Notes: a model not told the origin generated them from the sequence alone. A stretch of 22,593 nucleotides of DNA from Snodgrassella alvi_G (GCA_946478525.1 CAMLCH010000038.1:1-22593); one strand, 5' to 3'. Positions 1-7,794 are shown, counted from the first letter of the stretch. Translations and numbers: made by a program.

Positions 1-28
1 TGGGCTCGGAGATGTGTATAAGAGACAG
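1..28. other. Residual Illumina Nextera adapter (sequencing artefact)
   Basis: These 28 bases match the 3' part of the Nextera read-2 transposase adapter, ending in the 19-base Tn5 mosaic end (positions 10-28, ending AGAGACAG). A natural Tn5 end is unlikely because the adapter-specific bases TGGGCTCGG lie directly in front of the mosaic end and there is nothing transposon-like beside it. It should be trimmed; real sequence begins at about position 29. Confidence 0.95.
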
Positions 29-29
29 C

Positions 30-191
30 TATATATTAATTTATAATTCCTTCGAAGAAGGGCAAACTCTGAATTCTTGGAGTAAATATTCAGTAGAAAA
101 TAATGGCAAATTTAAGTTACAAGAATCCATTAAATGTCATTATGTTTTTAAAGATGAAAAAGAGATGAATGTTTGTAAACATATTCAATAG
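30..191 (+). CDS. C-terminal end of an unrecognised protein (cut by contig edge)
   Basis: An open frame runs from the adapter junction to the TAG stop at 189-191 and encodes 53 residues with no start codon in view. The composition looks like real protein: mixed polar and aromatic residues (SFEEGQTLNSW, KCHYVFKDEKEMNVCKHIQ) and two cysteines about 15 residues apart near the C-terminus, which could form a disulfide if the protein is exported. I do not recognise the family. The 5' part is missing because the assembly ends here. It could also be a fragment of a decayed gene. Confidence 0.5.
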   Translation, partial: YILIYNSFEEGQTLNSWSKYSVENNGKFKLQESIKCHYVFKDEKEMNVCKHIQ

Positions 192-708
192 ACTAATTGT
201 ATCTAAATGATTATTAGACAAATTTTATAATAGATATTTCATTTATTCCTCTTTCCAATTACTTTGTTTTATAGGATTTAAACAGTTAACTTTATGTTCT
301 AAAAAGCTAAAATGACTAAATAATCCAAAAAAGGTATTATTTTGATTAGTTAAAAAGATAAATATAAGTAAGAGATCGATATTTTATTTTCTCCGAATGC
401 TCAATGGATTATTTTTCGGTAAACCATTATAAGTATTGAGCTGTGTTTAATACTATTGCCTTGATATACTCGGTTCATCTATACCAAGATGATAGATATT
501 TTATTACCATATTAGTAAGCTTATATTTAAACGGAACGACGTTTTTAAAATTAAATATGCGATTGTTTGACGTCAATTCCTCGTTAGCATATTTATTAAG
601 GTTTTCCCTTTTGATCTATCGACAGATAATCAGCTACAGTAGGATAGTATAAATTATTTTATTCAGATAGCTTTTTCTGAGCTATTAATAATTAATAGGA
701 GTTATTGG
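192..708. other. AT-rich spacer without a supported gene
   Basis: No convincing gene is seen. A frame beginning with GTG at 443 (69 codons) has no ribosome binding site and no recognisable similarity. A small hairpin lies at 667-685 (ATAGCT, 7-base loop, AGCTAT), just upstream of the AGGAG ribosome binding site (697-701) of the hydrolase gene, within the probable 5' leader. Confidence 0.5.
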
Positions 709-1737
709 ATGGTGAAGCTTTTCAAGGGAGTAATATTGTTTTTTTCTTGCTTATCTATGGCGTATGCTAAGGTTGGCTTTAAAGAGATTAATTTGCCTAC
801 TGATACACTACATCCCTTAAAAATCGCGATTTGGTATCCTGCCAGAAATGACTCAGCAACGATAATGATAGCTGATAATCAAGCATTTGTCGGTTCTAAC
901 GTGATAAAAGATGCAGAACCCAAGGTAACCGCTAATAAATATCCATTAATTGTGTTATCGCATGGTTACGGTGGTAGTTGGCGAAATCTTAGCTGGTTAG
1001 CTGCCGAGCTGAGTCGTCAAGGTTATATTGTTGGTGCTCCTACTCATCATGATATTGATGTTACTACAGCAGCAAGACAGCAATCTACTAAACTATGGCT
1101 ACGGGCACAAGATCTAAGCAAAACCATTGATGCTGTTATTGATGATGAGGCATTGAGCAATATAATTGATGTCAATAATATTGCGGCAATAGGACATTCT
1201 TTAGGCGGCTGGACAGTTATTGCTCTTGCTGGAGGCAGATTCGATACCAAGCAATTTCAACAGGATTGCCAGACTCATACACATTTAAAAGCATGCCAGC
1301 TTAATACCGCGCTTAGTCTTAATAGTTCTGCGTTAAATAAATCAATGCTTGATCCTCGTATTAAAGCATTCGTAACCCTAGATGCTGGTTTAACCAGAGG
1401 CTTTACTATAAATAGTTTAGAACAACTGAATAAGCCCTCCTTAATTATCGGTGCTGGAGTGGATATCGGGGATACGGATGTGAAACTTGAATCGGGCTAT
1501 TTTCAACAATTTCTTGCCAAGCCAACTTCAACTTATGTCGAAATTGCAGATGCAATGCATTTTAGTTTTATACAGATATGTAAATCTGGTGCAAAGGCTT
1601 TATTAGAACAAGAAAATAAAGGTGATGCCATTTTGTGTGAGGATGGCGGTAGGCGGGAACGAGCAGAAATTCATCGCGAGGTATCCTTTTTAATTCAGGG
1701 ATTTTTGTCCAAAGTATTCGCAAATCCTGATAGGTAG
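709..1737 (+). CDS. Secreted alpha/beta hydrolase (PAF-acetylhydrolase / dienelactone hydrolase-like)
   Basis: This 342-residue protein is probably a periplasmic or secreted esterase or lipase-like hydrolase. Residues 1-20 form a signal peptide (MVK, hydrophobic core, cleavage after AYA). The fold is marked by an oxyanion-hole motif SHGYGG (84-89), the nucleophile elbow GHSLGG with Ser164, a likely acid in the GAGVD segment (Asp252), and the catalytic His in DAMHF (His284). This layout resembles the COG4188 / platelet-activating factor acetylhydrolase II-like group. Four cysteines in the mature part (187, 196, 291, 310) could form disulfides in the periplasm. The start has a good AGGAG 7 bases upstream of ATG. 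It stands alone between long spacers, so context does not reveal the substrate. The fold is secure; the specificity is unknown. Confidence 0.85.
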   Translation: MVKLFKGVILFFSCLSMAYAKVGFKEINLPTDTLHPLKIAIWYPARNDSATIMIADNQAFVGSNVIKDAEPKVTANKYPLIVLSHGYGGSWRNLSWLAAELSRQGYIVGAPTHHDIDVTTAARQQSTKLWLRAQDLSKTIDAVIDDEALSNIIDVNNIAAIGHSLGGWTVIALAGGRFDTKQFQQDCQTHTHLKACQLNTALSLNSSALNKSMLDPRIKAFVTLDAGLTRGFTINSLEQLNKPSLIIGAGVDIGDTDVKLESGYFQQFLAKPTSTYVEIADAMHFSFIQICKSGAKALLEQENKGDAILCEDGGRRERAEIHREVSFLIQGFLSKVFANPDR

Positions 1738-2050
1738 AAATTATTACTAAAAATAGCAAAAGAAAATCGCTTTTGTTTTTATCTTTTTGAAACTTGGTTA
1801 TTGAGTAAGTAAATAACTTTTTACTTGAAGAGCTGTTCTGAATTGAAATTGTCAATAATGTAAAATAATAAATAGCTAATTTTATTGGCTAATATAGATA
1901 AATTGGTGAAAAATCTGGCCTGATAAATTACAATTAACTCAGTAATCAATCTGCTTTGAACATTGAGTTCTTTTATAAATGTCTCTATTGTGCTATATCT
2001 TCAATAGATAATTTTTTCACAAGTTTTGTGTGGTAATTCGGGGAATCAGT
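1738..2050. other. Spacer upstream of tpiA
   Basis: AT-rich, no gene seen. It must hold the tpiA promoter. TTGAGT (1963-1968) with TATTGT (1986-1991) at 17-base spacing is a possible sigma-70 pair, but it is not strong enough to call separately. Confidence 0.4.
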
Positions 2051-2812
2051 ATGATCTGGCAACAAAAATGGGTAATCGGTAACTGGAAAATGAATGGCAG
2101 CCTTAAGACCAATCAGCAGTTATTGCAGGCTTTACAGACTTCTGTTTCGGCAATGGCTGAACAGGTATTCTGTGGTGTGGCGGTGCCTAATGTCTATATT
2201 GTTAGCAGCTGTCAGTTACTCAATAGTTTTGCGCTGGCAGTCGGTGCAGAAGATGTCAGTCGCTTTGCTGAATATGGTGCATATACGGGTGAAGTAAATG
2301 CGCAAATGCTGGCCGATGTGGGCGCTCGCTTTGCTCTGGTTGGGCATTCAGAAAGGCGCCTGTATTTTCAGGAAGATAATTCGATTTTGCTGACTAAATT
2401 ACATAACTGTCTGGCGGCAAAAATTTTACCAGTTTTATGTGTTGGTGAAACGTTGGCACAGCGCGAGGCTGGACAGGAAAAAGAGATTGTGAAAGCACAG
2501 CTGGCTTTATTATCTGAATTATCACTTTCAGAAGTGGTAGTGGCTTATGAACCTGTATGGGCAATTGGTACCGGTAAGATACCTACCACTACTCAGATTG
2601 CAGATATGCATCAGTTAATTTATCAGCAAATCTTGTCTTTATGTGGCGAAGGTGTTAAAATCCGCGTCCTTTATGGCGGTAGTGTCAACACCAAAAATGC
2701 AGCAGAAATTCTGGCTGTGCCGCATGTTGACGGTGCTCTAGTTGGCGGTGCCTCTTTGCAGGCAGATAGTTTTGCCGCTATTATTCAGGCCGCTTGTGTG
2801 CCTGCTCTATAA
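2051..2812 (+). CDS. tpiA: Triosephosphate isomerase
   Basis: TpiA interconverts dihydroxyacetone phosphate and glyceraldehyde 3-phosphate in glycolysis and gluconeogenesis, as a cytoplasmic homodimeric TIM barrel. All hallmarks are present in the 253-residue product: the substrate-binding Asn11 and Lys13 in NWKMNG, the electrophilic His99 in VGHSERR, the catalytic base Glu167 in AYEPVW, the flexible loop 6 AIGTGK (171-176), and the phosphate-binding segment YGGSVN near the end. Length is normal for the family. An in-frame GTG lies 21 bases upstream (2030), but the ATG at 2051 follows a GGGGA ribosome binding site and gives the standard N-terminus MIWQQKWVIGNWK. secG follows after 11 bases, so the two are very likely co-transcribed, as in other Neisseriaceae. 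Confidence 0.97.
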   Translation: MIWQQKWVIGNWKMNGSLKTNQQLLQALQTSVSAMAEQVFCGVAVPNVYIVSSCQLLNSFALAVGAEDVSRFAEYGAYTGEVNAQMLADVGARFALVGHSERRLYFQEDNSILLTKLHNCLAAKILPVLCVGETLAQREAGQEKEIVKAQLALLSELSLSEVVVAYEPVWAIGTGKIPTTTQIADMHQLIYQQILSLCGEGVKIRVLYGGSVNTKNAAEILAVPHVDGALVGGASLQADSFAAIIQAACVPAL

Positions 2813-2823
2813 AAGTTGACGTC

Positions 2824-3180
2824 ATGGAAGCATTTAAAACCATTATTTTGATCGTAAATATTTTTGCGGCACTGTTTGTTATTGTGCTGGTACTGATGCA
2901 GCAAGGCAAGGGTGCTGATGCTGGTGCCGCGTTTGGCTCTGGTAGTGCACAGGGGGTATTTGGTGCTGCCGGTAATGCGAATTTTCTTAGTCGCAGTACG
3001 GCGATCGCTGCCACAATCTTTTTTATTACTTGTCTGGCTCTTGGGTATATTTCCACTCATGGACGTACTGGTTTGGATTTCAGTACGGTTAATCAGAAAC
3101 AGGCAGTACAACAGCCAGCTGCTAATCAGCCGGCCAGTGCTCCGGTAGCTCCTGCTAAGAAACCGGTGATACCTGAATAA
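2824..3180 (+). CDS. secG: Protein translocase subunit SecG
   Basis: SecG is the small inner-membrane subunit of the SecYEG translocon and assists SecA-driven export. The 118-residue product has two hydrophobic segments (about 3-23 and 57-76) joined by the conserved LMQQGKGADAG loop (24-34) and the glycine-rich FGSGSAQ region (37-43). After the second segment comes a Pro/Ala/Gln-rich tail that is typical and variable. The ATG at 2824 gives the expected N-terminus; only a weak purine stretch precedes it, which fits translational coupling to tpiA 11 bases upstream. The tRNA-Leu gene follows 18 bases after the stop, probably on the same transcript. Confidence 0.95.
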   Translation: MEAFKTIILIVNIFAALFVIVLVLMQQGKGADAGAAFGSGSAQGVFGAAGNANFLSRSTAIAATIFFITCLALGYISTHGRTGLDFSTVNQKQAVQQPAANQPASAPVAPAKKPVIPE

Positions 3181-3198
3181 TACAAATTTAATTAACTA

Positions 3199-3284
3199 GC
3201 CGACATGGTGAAATTGGTAGACACGCCATCTTGAGGGGGTGGTGACCCTAGGTCGTACGAGTTCAAGTCTCGTTGTCGGCACCA
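3199..3284 (+). tRNA. tRNA-Leu (anticodon GAG)
   Basis: An 86-base class II tRNA with CCA encoded (3282-3284). The acceptor stem pairs perfectly: GCCGACA (3199-3205) with TGTCGGC (3274-3280), discriminator A at 3281. The anticodon stem CCATC/GGTGG holds the loop TTGAGGG, giving GAG, which reads CUC and CUU. The long variable arm, D-loop AATTGGTAGAC and T-arm loop GTTCAAGTC are all typical of tRNA-Leu. It sits directly behind secG and before a strong terminator, so it is probably processed from the tpiA-secG transcript. Confidence 0.97.
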
Positions 3285-3291
3285 TAAAACA

Positions 3292-3317
3292 AAAGGGCAG
3301 CCTTAGGGCTGCCCTTT
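3292..3317 (+). terminator. Intrinsic terminator after tRNA-Leu
   Basis: A perfect 11-bp inverted repeat, AAAGGGCAGCC (3292-3302) and GGCTGCCCTTT (3307-3317), with a TTAG loop, ends in TTTATATTT. It starts 7 bases after the tRNA CCA end and closes the tpiA-secG-tRNA unit. Confidence 0.92.
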
Positions 3318-3422
3318 ATATTTAACAGTCTGATTAGCCTTTAATAAGATGTTGATTGCTTTAATGCAGTATATGGGGCTCACCTCAGTAAGTATACACT
3401 TTAGTAAGTGGAATAAATTTTT

Positions 3423-5441
3423 ATGAAAAATACCGATGCCTTTGACTATTTAGAAGATCTGAACAGCCAAACAACGCAGGAATTGATTAGAAAAGCCAAT
3501 GATCAGACACAGGCTCGCTTTGCAGCTGATGCAAACTATCGTGCTATTTGTACTGACATGATTAAGGTATTGCAGGATGAACAGCAGATACCATTCTGTC
3601 AGGAACATCGGGCACGCATGTATCATTTTTATCAGTCTGCTCAGTGGCCAAAAGGCGTATATCGGGTTTGTTCAGCATCCAGTTATCGTGCCGGTATGCC
3701 ACAATGGCAAGTTTTATTTTCGGTGGCTGACTTTGATGATGTGCTGCAGGATGATGTCTATTTACAGGGTGTGGCGCATTATGTGGATAATCCTGAACAG
3801 GTGTTAATTAGCCTGAGTGCTGGTGGGGCGGATGCGGCCTATACTATTGAGTTCAATTTAGCCGAACGCAAAATTGTGGACGGTGGATTTCATTTTCCAC
3901 TAAGCAAAAGCATTATTAGCTGGCGCGATGCAGATAGTGTCTGGGTTTGTCCGGCCTGGGATGAGCGACAAAAGACACATGCCGGTTATCCGCGACAAGT
4001 TTGGTTGATGCAGCGTGGTCAGACATTTGCTGAAGCAACGCCAGTACTGGAAGCAGATGTTGACGCTATGATGGTCAATGCATGGCGCTATCTGGATAGT
4101 CAGGGCTCTCCTATCGATTTGCTGGAAGTCGCCGGTGGTTTTTATCATAAGCAATACTATCAGATCATGCAGGATTTAAGCGCACAGCCACTGTCCTTGC
4201 CAGATGATTGTGAATTAATGGGTTATTTATATGGACAGTTGCTGGTGCAGTTACGTAGTGATTGGCAGCGCGCCAATAAATCCTATCCGGCTGGTAGTCT
4301 GGTGGCGGTGAAACTGAATAAAGGTGAACTGGGTGCTGCTCAAATCATTTGTCAGCCTAGTGCTACACAGGCAATAGATTGTATTGAAACCACCCGTCGT
4401 TTCATTGTGGTTTCACTTCTTGATAATGTACATAGCCGATTGTTGATCTGGCGTTACCATGAAAATGGCTGGCAGCAAATCACCTTACCGAGTTTGCCGG
4501 AAGGCGCACTGGAAATTATCGATCAGCCATGGGGTGGCGATGTGGTTTATCTGGCTATCAGTAATTTTACCGTTCCATTAACGCTGTATACATTGGATCT
4601 GAATATTTTGGAACTGTGCGTTATGCGTGTACAGCCGGTACAGTTTGATGCGACAGGTGTGTCAATACGGCAATTTCACGCACAGGCCAACGATGGTACT
4701 TTAATTCCTTATTTTCATGTTGGAAAAAAAATTGGCACCGATACACCGACCATTGTTTATGTTTATGGTGGTTTTGCTATGCCGCAATTACCTTATTATT
4801 TAGGCGCTATTGGGCGATACTGGTTGGCTAAGGGTTATGCATTTGTGCTGGCTAATGTACGCGGTGGTGGCGAGTTTGGGCCTAACTGGCATCAGGCTGC
4901 CCGTGGTATCCATAAGCAGGTTAGTGTGGATGATTTGTTAACAGTTGTGCAGGATTTGTATGCGCGCGGCTATGCTGCTAAACATCATACTGCAATTCAG
5001 GGTGGCAGTAATGGTGGATTGGTGGTGGCGGCAGCTTTTTGCCAGCAGCCACAAAATATTGGTGCAATGGTGTGTGAAGTGCCACTTACTGACATGCTGC
5101 GCTATCCGTATTTATCAGCAGGCGCCTCATGGTTAGATGAATATGGTGATCCAGAGGATGAGCAACAACGTCAGGCTTTAGAGGCTTTGTCGCCGTATCA
5201 CAATTTATGTGAGCACAAGGATTATCCGCCTGCTTTGATTACTACTAATTTGGCTGATGATCGTGTCCACCCAGCACATGCACTGAAACTATATGCTCGT
5301 TTGCGCAGTTTAAATCAGCCGGTATGGCTGGCTGTGCCCGAAACAGGTGGTCACTCTGGTGGTGGTACACAAGACAGTACAGCGGCTGAATTGGCATTAA
5401 TTATGAATTTTTTATATCAAACCATAGCAAAAAATAAATAG
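3423..5441 (+). CDS. Prolyl oligopeptidase family serine peptidase (S9A-like)
   Basis: A 672-residue cytoplasmic peptidase, by family a proline-preferring enzyme that cuts short peptides. No signal peptide is visible. The N-terminal residues (about 1-70) and C-terminal part (about 410-672) make the alpha/beta hydrolase domain; the middle (about 75-405) is the repeat-rich region expected to fold as the gating beta-propeller. The catalytic triad is readable: Ser529 in GGSNGG, Asp613 in ADDRVHP (Asp612 is the alternative), His644 in GGHSGGG. The segments YVYGGF (446-451) and NVRGGGEFG (478-486) are also hallmarks of the family. A GTGGAA stretch lies 9-10 bases ahead of ATG. It appears monocistronic, with long spacers on both sides. 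Close alternatives within S9 (oligopeptidase B-like, or the YtmA-like group) cannot be excluded; exact specificity is unknown. Confidence 0.93.
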   Translation: MKNTDAFDYLEDLNSQTTQELIRKANDQTQARFAADANYRAICTDMIKVLQDEQQIPFCQEHRARMYHFYQSAQWPKGVYRVCSASSYRAGMPQWQVLFSVADFDDVLQDDVYLQGVAHYVDNPEQVLISLSAGGADAAYTIEFNLAERKIVDGGFHFPLSKSIISWRDADSVWVCPAWDERQKTHAGYPRQVWLMQRGQTFAEATPVLEADVDAMMVNAWRYLDSQGSPIDLLEVAGGFYHKQYYQIMQDLSAQPLSLPDDCELMGYLYGQLLVQLRSDWQRANKSYPAGSLVAVKLNKGELGAAQIICQPSATQAIDCIETTRRFIVVSLLDNVHSRLLIWRYHENGWQQITLPSLPEGALEIIDQPWGGDVVYLAISNFTVPLTLYTLDLNILELCVMRVQPVQFDATGVSIRQFHAQANDGTLIPYFHVGKKIGTDTPTIVYVYGGFAMPQLPYYLGAIGRYWLAKGYAFVLANVRGGGEFGPNWHQAARGIHKQVSVDDLLTVVQDLYARGYAAKHHTAIQGGSNGGLVVAAAFCQQPQNIGAMVCEVPLTDMLRYPYLSAGASWLDEYGDPEDEQQRQALEALSPYHNLCEHKDYPPALITTNLADDRVHPAHALKLYARLRSLNQPVWLAVPETGGHSGGGTQDSTAAELALIMNFLYQTIAKNK

Positions 5442-5940
5442 AACAATATTTTTTTATTTATTAATCATTCAGTTACGAAAAATATAAATAAAAAGTAGCA
5501 ATTTTGTGGTGGTTGCTGGTAAAAGAAATTTTATTCAATGATATAAAATGGTTATGAGAGTATTGATATAAGGTAATATAAGGATTAGATATGAATTTTT
5601 ATTCGCACGATGTGGTTTATACGTTTTATAGTAGGTAAAATGCCAATGTTGGCAATAAGTTAATGATTTAAAAGATTTTAAGACTTTTGATCAGAATTCG
5701 GCTGTCTGGAAACTATAAATAAAATTTTGCTTTTATCAAAAGATGCTATTGTTAAAAAAGTAAAATGAAACTATTAAATTTTTCATAGAGATAACTAACC
5801 GATTCTAATCAATTTTTTAATTATCGCACTTTAAGATATGGACATGATTAAAGATTGCTATAACAGATTTGAGCTGGAATGACAGGTTGTCGTGAAGAAA
5901 ATGATAGCTGAATTTTTATTTGCTATTATAGTCATATAAC

Positions 5941-5970
5941 TTGTGACAAAAAATCAGGCTGTGCTAATAT
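5941..5970 (+). promoter_or_regulatory. Predicted sigma-70 promoter of acpP
   Basis: TTGTGA (5941-5946) and TAATAT (5965-5970) are 18 bases apart, and TG at 5962-5963 makes an extended -10 (TGC-TAATAT). It faces acpP. If used, the mRNA would start near 5977 and carry a leader of about 190 bases. Prediction from sequence only. Confidence 0.5.
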
Positions 5971-6129
5971 AACCGCCATTCGCCATAAATTTGTTTGTCG
6001 TTGGAAAGTAAAAGTGTAGAGAAAATCGCCGAAAACCACACAAATGCTGGTAAAACAATTTTTATGGAAAACTCTATTTTTATTAGGTACAATGTCAGCT
6101 ATTGAAAAGTTGATTAATTCAATTAACCC

Positions 6130-6147
6130 TGCCTGCGTAAGCGGGCA
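6130..6147 (+). promoter_or_regulatory. Stem-loop in the acpP leader
   Basis: TGCCTGC (6130-6136), GTAA loop, GCGGGCA (6141-6147) form a 7-bp stem with one G-T pair and a GNRA-type tetraloop, ending 20 bases before the acpP start. No T-run follows, so it is not a terminator. It may stabilise the mRNA or influence translation. Function is inferred. Confidence 0.5.
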
Positions 6148-6167
6148 AAGAAACGAAAGATCAGTCA

Positions 6168-6407
6168 ATGGATAATAATATCGAACAACGCGTGAAAAAG
6201 ATTGTTGCAGAGCAATTGGGAGTGAGTGAAGCTGAAGTAAAAAATGAGTCTTCCTTTCAGGAAGATCTGGGTGCAGACTCACTGGACACCGTTGAATTGG
6301 TAATGGCTCTGGAAGATGCATTTGATTGCGAAATTCCAGACGAAGAAGCAGAAAAAATTCAAACTGTACAACAAGCAATTGACTTTGTTGCTACTCATTT
6401 AAATTAA
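6168..6407 (+). CDS. acpP: Acyl carrier protein
   Basis: AcpP carries growing fatty acyl chains on a 4'-phosphopantetheine arm in type II fatty acid synthesis, in the cytoplasm. The 79-residue acidic product has the canonical attachment motif GADSLD with Ser38, plus the expected helix I (IEQRVKKIVAEQLGV) and helix II-III segments (TVELVMALEDAF, IPDEEAEKI). Length is normal (about 78). The ATG is preceded by GAAAGA. fabF follows on the same strand 91 bases downstream, the common acpP-fabF arrangement, with a terminator-like hairpin in the gap that could favour production of much more AcpP than FabF. Confidence 0.98.
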   Translation: MDNNIEQRVKKIVAEQLGVSEAEVKNESSFQEDLGADSLDTVELVMALEDAFDCEIPDEEAEKIQTVQQAIDFVATHLN

Positions 6408-6465
6408 TTTTTTGAGTGAATTACAATATCCGGATACCTCTGGCGAAATAAGGTGGCTGTTGTCG

Positions 6466-6487
6466 CCTCTTCGGCGGAGGTTTTTTT
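6466..6487 (+). terminator. Terminator-like hairpin (possible attenuator) between acpP and fabF
   Basis: CCTCT (6466-6470) pairs with GGAGG (6476-6480; the last pair is T-G) around a five-base loop and is followed at once by seven T (6481-6487). An alternative pairing TCGCC/GGCGG (6463-6467 with 6473-6477) is also possible. The stem is short, so termination is probably partial. It lies 12 bases before the fabF ATG, so fabF would depend on read-through from the acpP promoter or on a promoter of its own. Confidence 0.6.
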
Positions 6488-6498
6488 GCGAGCAAGTT

Positions 6499-7746
6499 AT
6501 GAGTAAAAAAAGAGTTGTCATTACTGGTCTGGGTCAGGTGTCTCCTGTGGGTAATGATGTCACCACAGCTTGGCAGAATCTACTTGCAGGTGTCAGTGGT
6601 ATTGACACGATTACCCATTTTGATGCCTCGTCTGTAGCCTGCCAGATAGCCGGTCAGGTGAAAAATTTTGATATAACGGAATATATTAGTCCTAAAGAGG
6701 CGCGACGAATGGATACTTTTATCCATTTTGGTATTGCTGCTGCTTTACAAGCTATTGCGGATGCGGATCTGGACAATATTGACGGGCTGGATAAAACCAG
6801 AGTTGGCGTTAACATTGGTGCTGGTATTGGCGGATTGCCTTCAATTGAAGATACAGCGCGCACCATGATAGCGCAGGGTGCGCGTAAAATTAATCCATTT
6901 TTTATCCCCAGTTCCCTGATTAATATGATTTCTGGTCATGTTACTATTCTTAAAGGTTATCAGGGACCAAGCTACGGTATGGTTTCAGCCTGTACGACCG
7001 GTGCGCATAGTATTGGTGATTCTGCCCGTTTGATTAAATATGGTGATGCCGACATTATGATTGCCGGTGGTGCCGAAGCTGCGATTTGTGAGATGGGCGT
7101 TGGGGGGTTTGCTGCCATGAAAGCATTGTCAACACGCAATGATGAACCGGCTACTGCATCCAGACCATGGGATAAAGGACGTGATGGATTTGTCATGGGT
7201 GAAGGCGCCGGCGTAATGGTGTTAGAAGAGTATGAACATGCGAAGAAGCGTGGTGCCAGAATTTATGCAGAACTGGTTGGCTTTGGTATGAGCTCTGATG
7301 CTTATCATATCACTGCACCTAATATGGAAGGTCCTGCATTGGGTGTTACCCGTGCTCTGAACGATGCAGGCTTAAATCCGGAAGATATCGACTATGTTAA
7401 TGCGCATGGTACCTCTACGCCTTTAGGTGATGTTAATGAAACCAATGCGCTGAAACTTGCTTTGGGTGAGCATGCTCGCAAGATAGTTGTAAATTCCACT
7501 AAATCTATGACTGGACATTTGCTTGGTGGGGCAGGTGGCGTAGAAGCTGTCTATACCGCGTTAGCCATTTATTCACAAAAATCTCCTCCAACCATTAATA
7601 TATTTGAACAGGATGTGGAGTCTGGTTGTGATTTGGATTATTGTGCCAATGAAGCTCGTGATTTAAAGATACGTGCAGCTATTTCCAATTCTTTTGGTTT
7701 TGGCGGCACTAATGGTTCGCTGGTGTTTAAACGTTTTGAAGGTTAG
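6499..7746 (+). CDS. fabF: 3-oxoacyl-[acyl-carrier-protein] synthase II
   Basis: FabF (KAS II) elongates acyl-ACP with malonyl-ACP and is needed for longer and unsaturated chains. The 415-residue product carries the Cys-His-His triad: Cys165 in SACTTGAH, His303 in NAHGTSTPLGD, His340 in KSMTGHLLGGAGG; the C-terminal FGFGGTNGSL glycine-rich motif is intact. The frame stays open upstream to 6412, but the ATG at 6499 gives the family N-terminus MSKKRVVITGLG; the 29 extra residues read across the hairpin and do not look like FabF. The ribosome binding site is poor: the only strong one, GGAGG at 6476-6480, is 18 bases away and inside the hairpin. Confidence 0.97.
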   Translation: MSKKRVVITGLGQVSPVGNDVTTAWQNLLAGVSGIDTITHFDASSVACQIAGQVKNFDITEYISPKEARRMDTFIHFGIAAALQAIADADLDNIDGLDKTRVGVNIGAGIGGLPSIEDTARTMIAQGARKINPFFIPSSLINMISGHVTILKGYQGPSYGMVSACTTGAHSIGDSARLIKYGDADIMIAGGAEAAICEMGVGGFAAMKALSTRNDEPATASRPWDKGRDGFVMGEGAGVMVLEEYEHAKKRGARIYAELVGFGMSSDAYHITAPNMEGPALGVTRALNDAGLNPEDIDYVNAHGTSTPLGDVNETNALKLALGEHARKIVVNSTKSMTGHLLGGAGGVEAVYTALAIYSQKSPPTINIFEQDVESGCDLDYCANEARDLKIRAAISNSFGFGGTNGSLVFKRFEG

Positions 7747-7763
7747 TTCATTTATCTGAAAAT

Positions 7764-7794
7764 AGGCTGCCGGATTACAGGCAGCCTGTTTTTT
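7764..7794 (+). terminator. Intrinsic terminator of acpP-fabF
   Basis: AGGCTGCC (7764-7771) and GGCAGCCT (7780-7787) form a perfect 8-bp stem with an 8-base loop, followed by G and six T (7789-7794). It begins 18 bases after the fabF stop. The right arm contains AGGCAGCCTG, which resembles some Neisseriaceae DNA-uptake-sequence dialects. Confidence 0.9.

Larger units (their letters stand above)
5442..6167. other. Long AT-rich spacer holding the acpP promoter and leader
   Basis: 726 bases without a supported gene. An AT-only inverted repeat just after the S9 gene (AATAAATA near 5434, TATTTATT near 5455) may act as a weak terminator. A short perfect inverted repeat TGCCAA-TG-TTGGCA lies at 5641-5654 with no assigned role. 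A 14-codon frame near 5591 preceded by AAGGA is too short to call. The acpP promoter and leader hairpin are listed separately. Confidence 0.5.

Noticed and set aside
10..28. Tn5 mosaic end as evidence for a transposon insertion
   Set aside because: It is preceded by Nextera-specific adapter bases and sits at base 1 of the sequence, so it is a library artefact.
443..652. 69-codon frame starting with GTG upstream of the secreted hydrolase
   Set aside because: No ribosome binding site, no recognisable similarity, composition like translated AT-rich spacer; a stop-free run of this length is expected by chance.
5579..5632. 14-codon frame with AAGGA upstream, as a leader peptide
   Set aside because: No codon bias for an amino acid, no attenuator structure and no adjacent biosynthetic gene.
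5641..5654. Inverted repeat TGCCAA-TG-TTGGCA as an acpP operator
   Set aside because: It is about 300 bases upstream of the predicted promoter and too short to argue for regulation.
5932..6378. 148-codon minus-strand frame across the acpP promoter and gene
   Set aside because: It is the antisense of acpP and its leader; acpP is certain on the plus strand and the antisense product matches nothing I know.
6412..6498. 29-residue N-terminal extension of FabF
   Set aside because: The frame is open, but it reads through a terminator-like hairpin and the family N-terminus starts exactly at ATG 6499.
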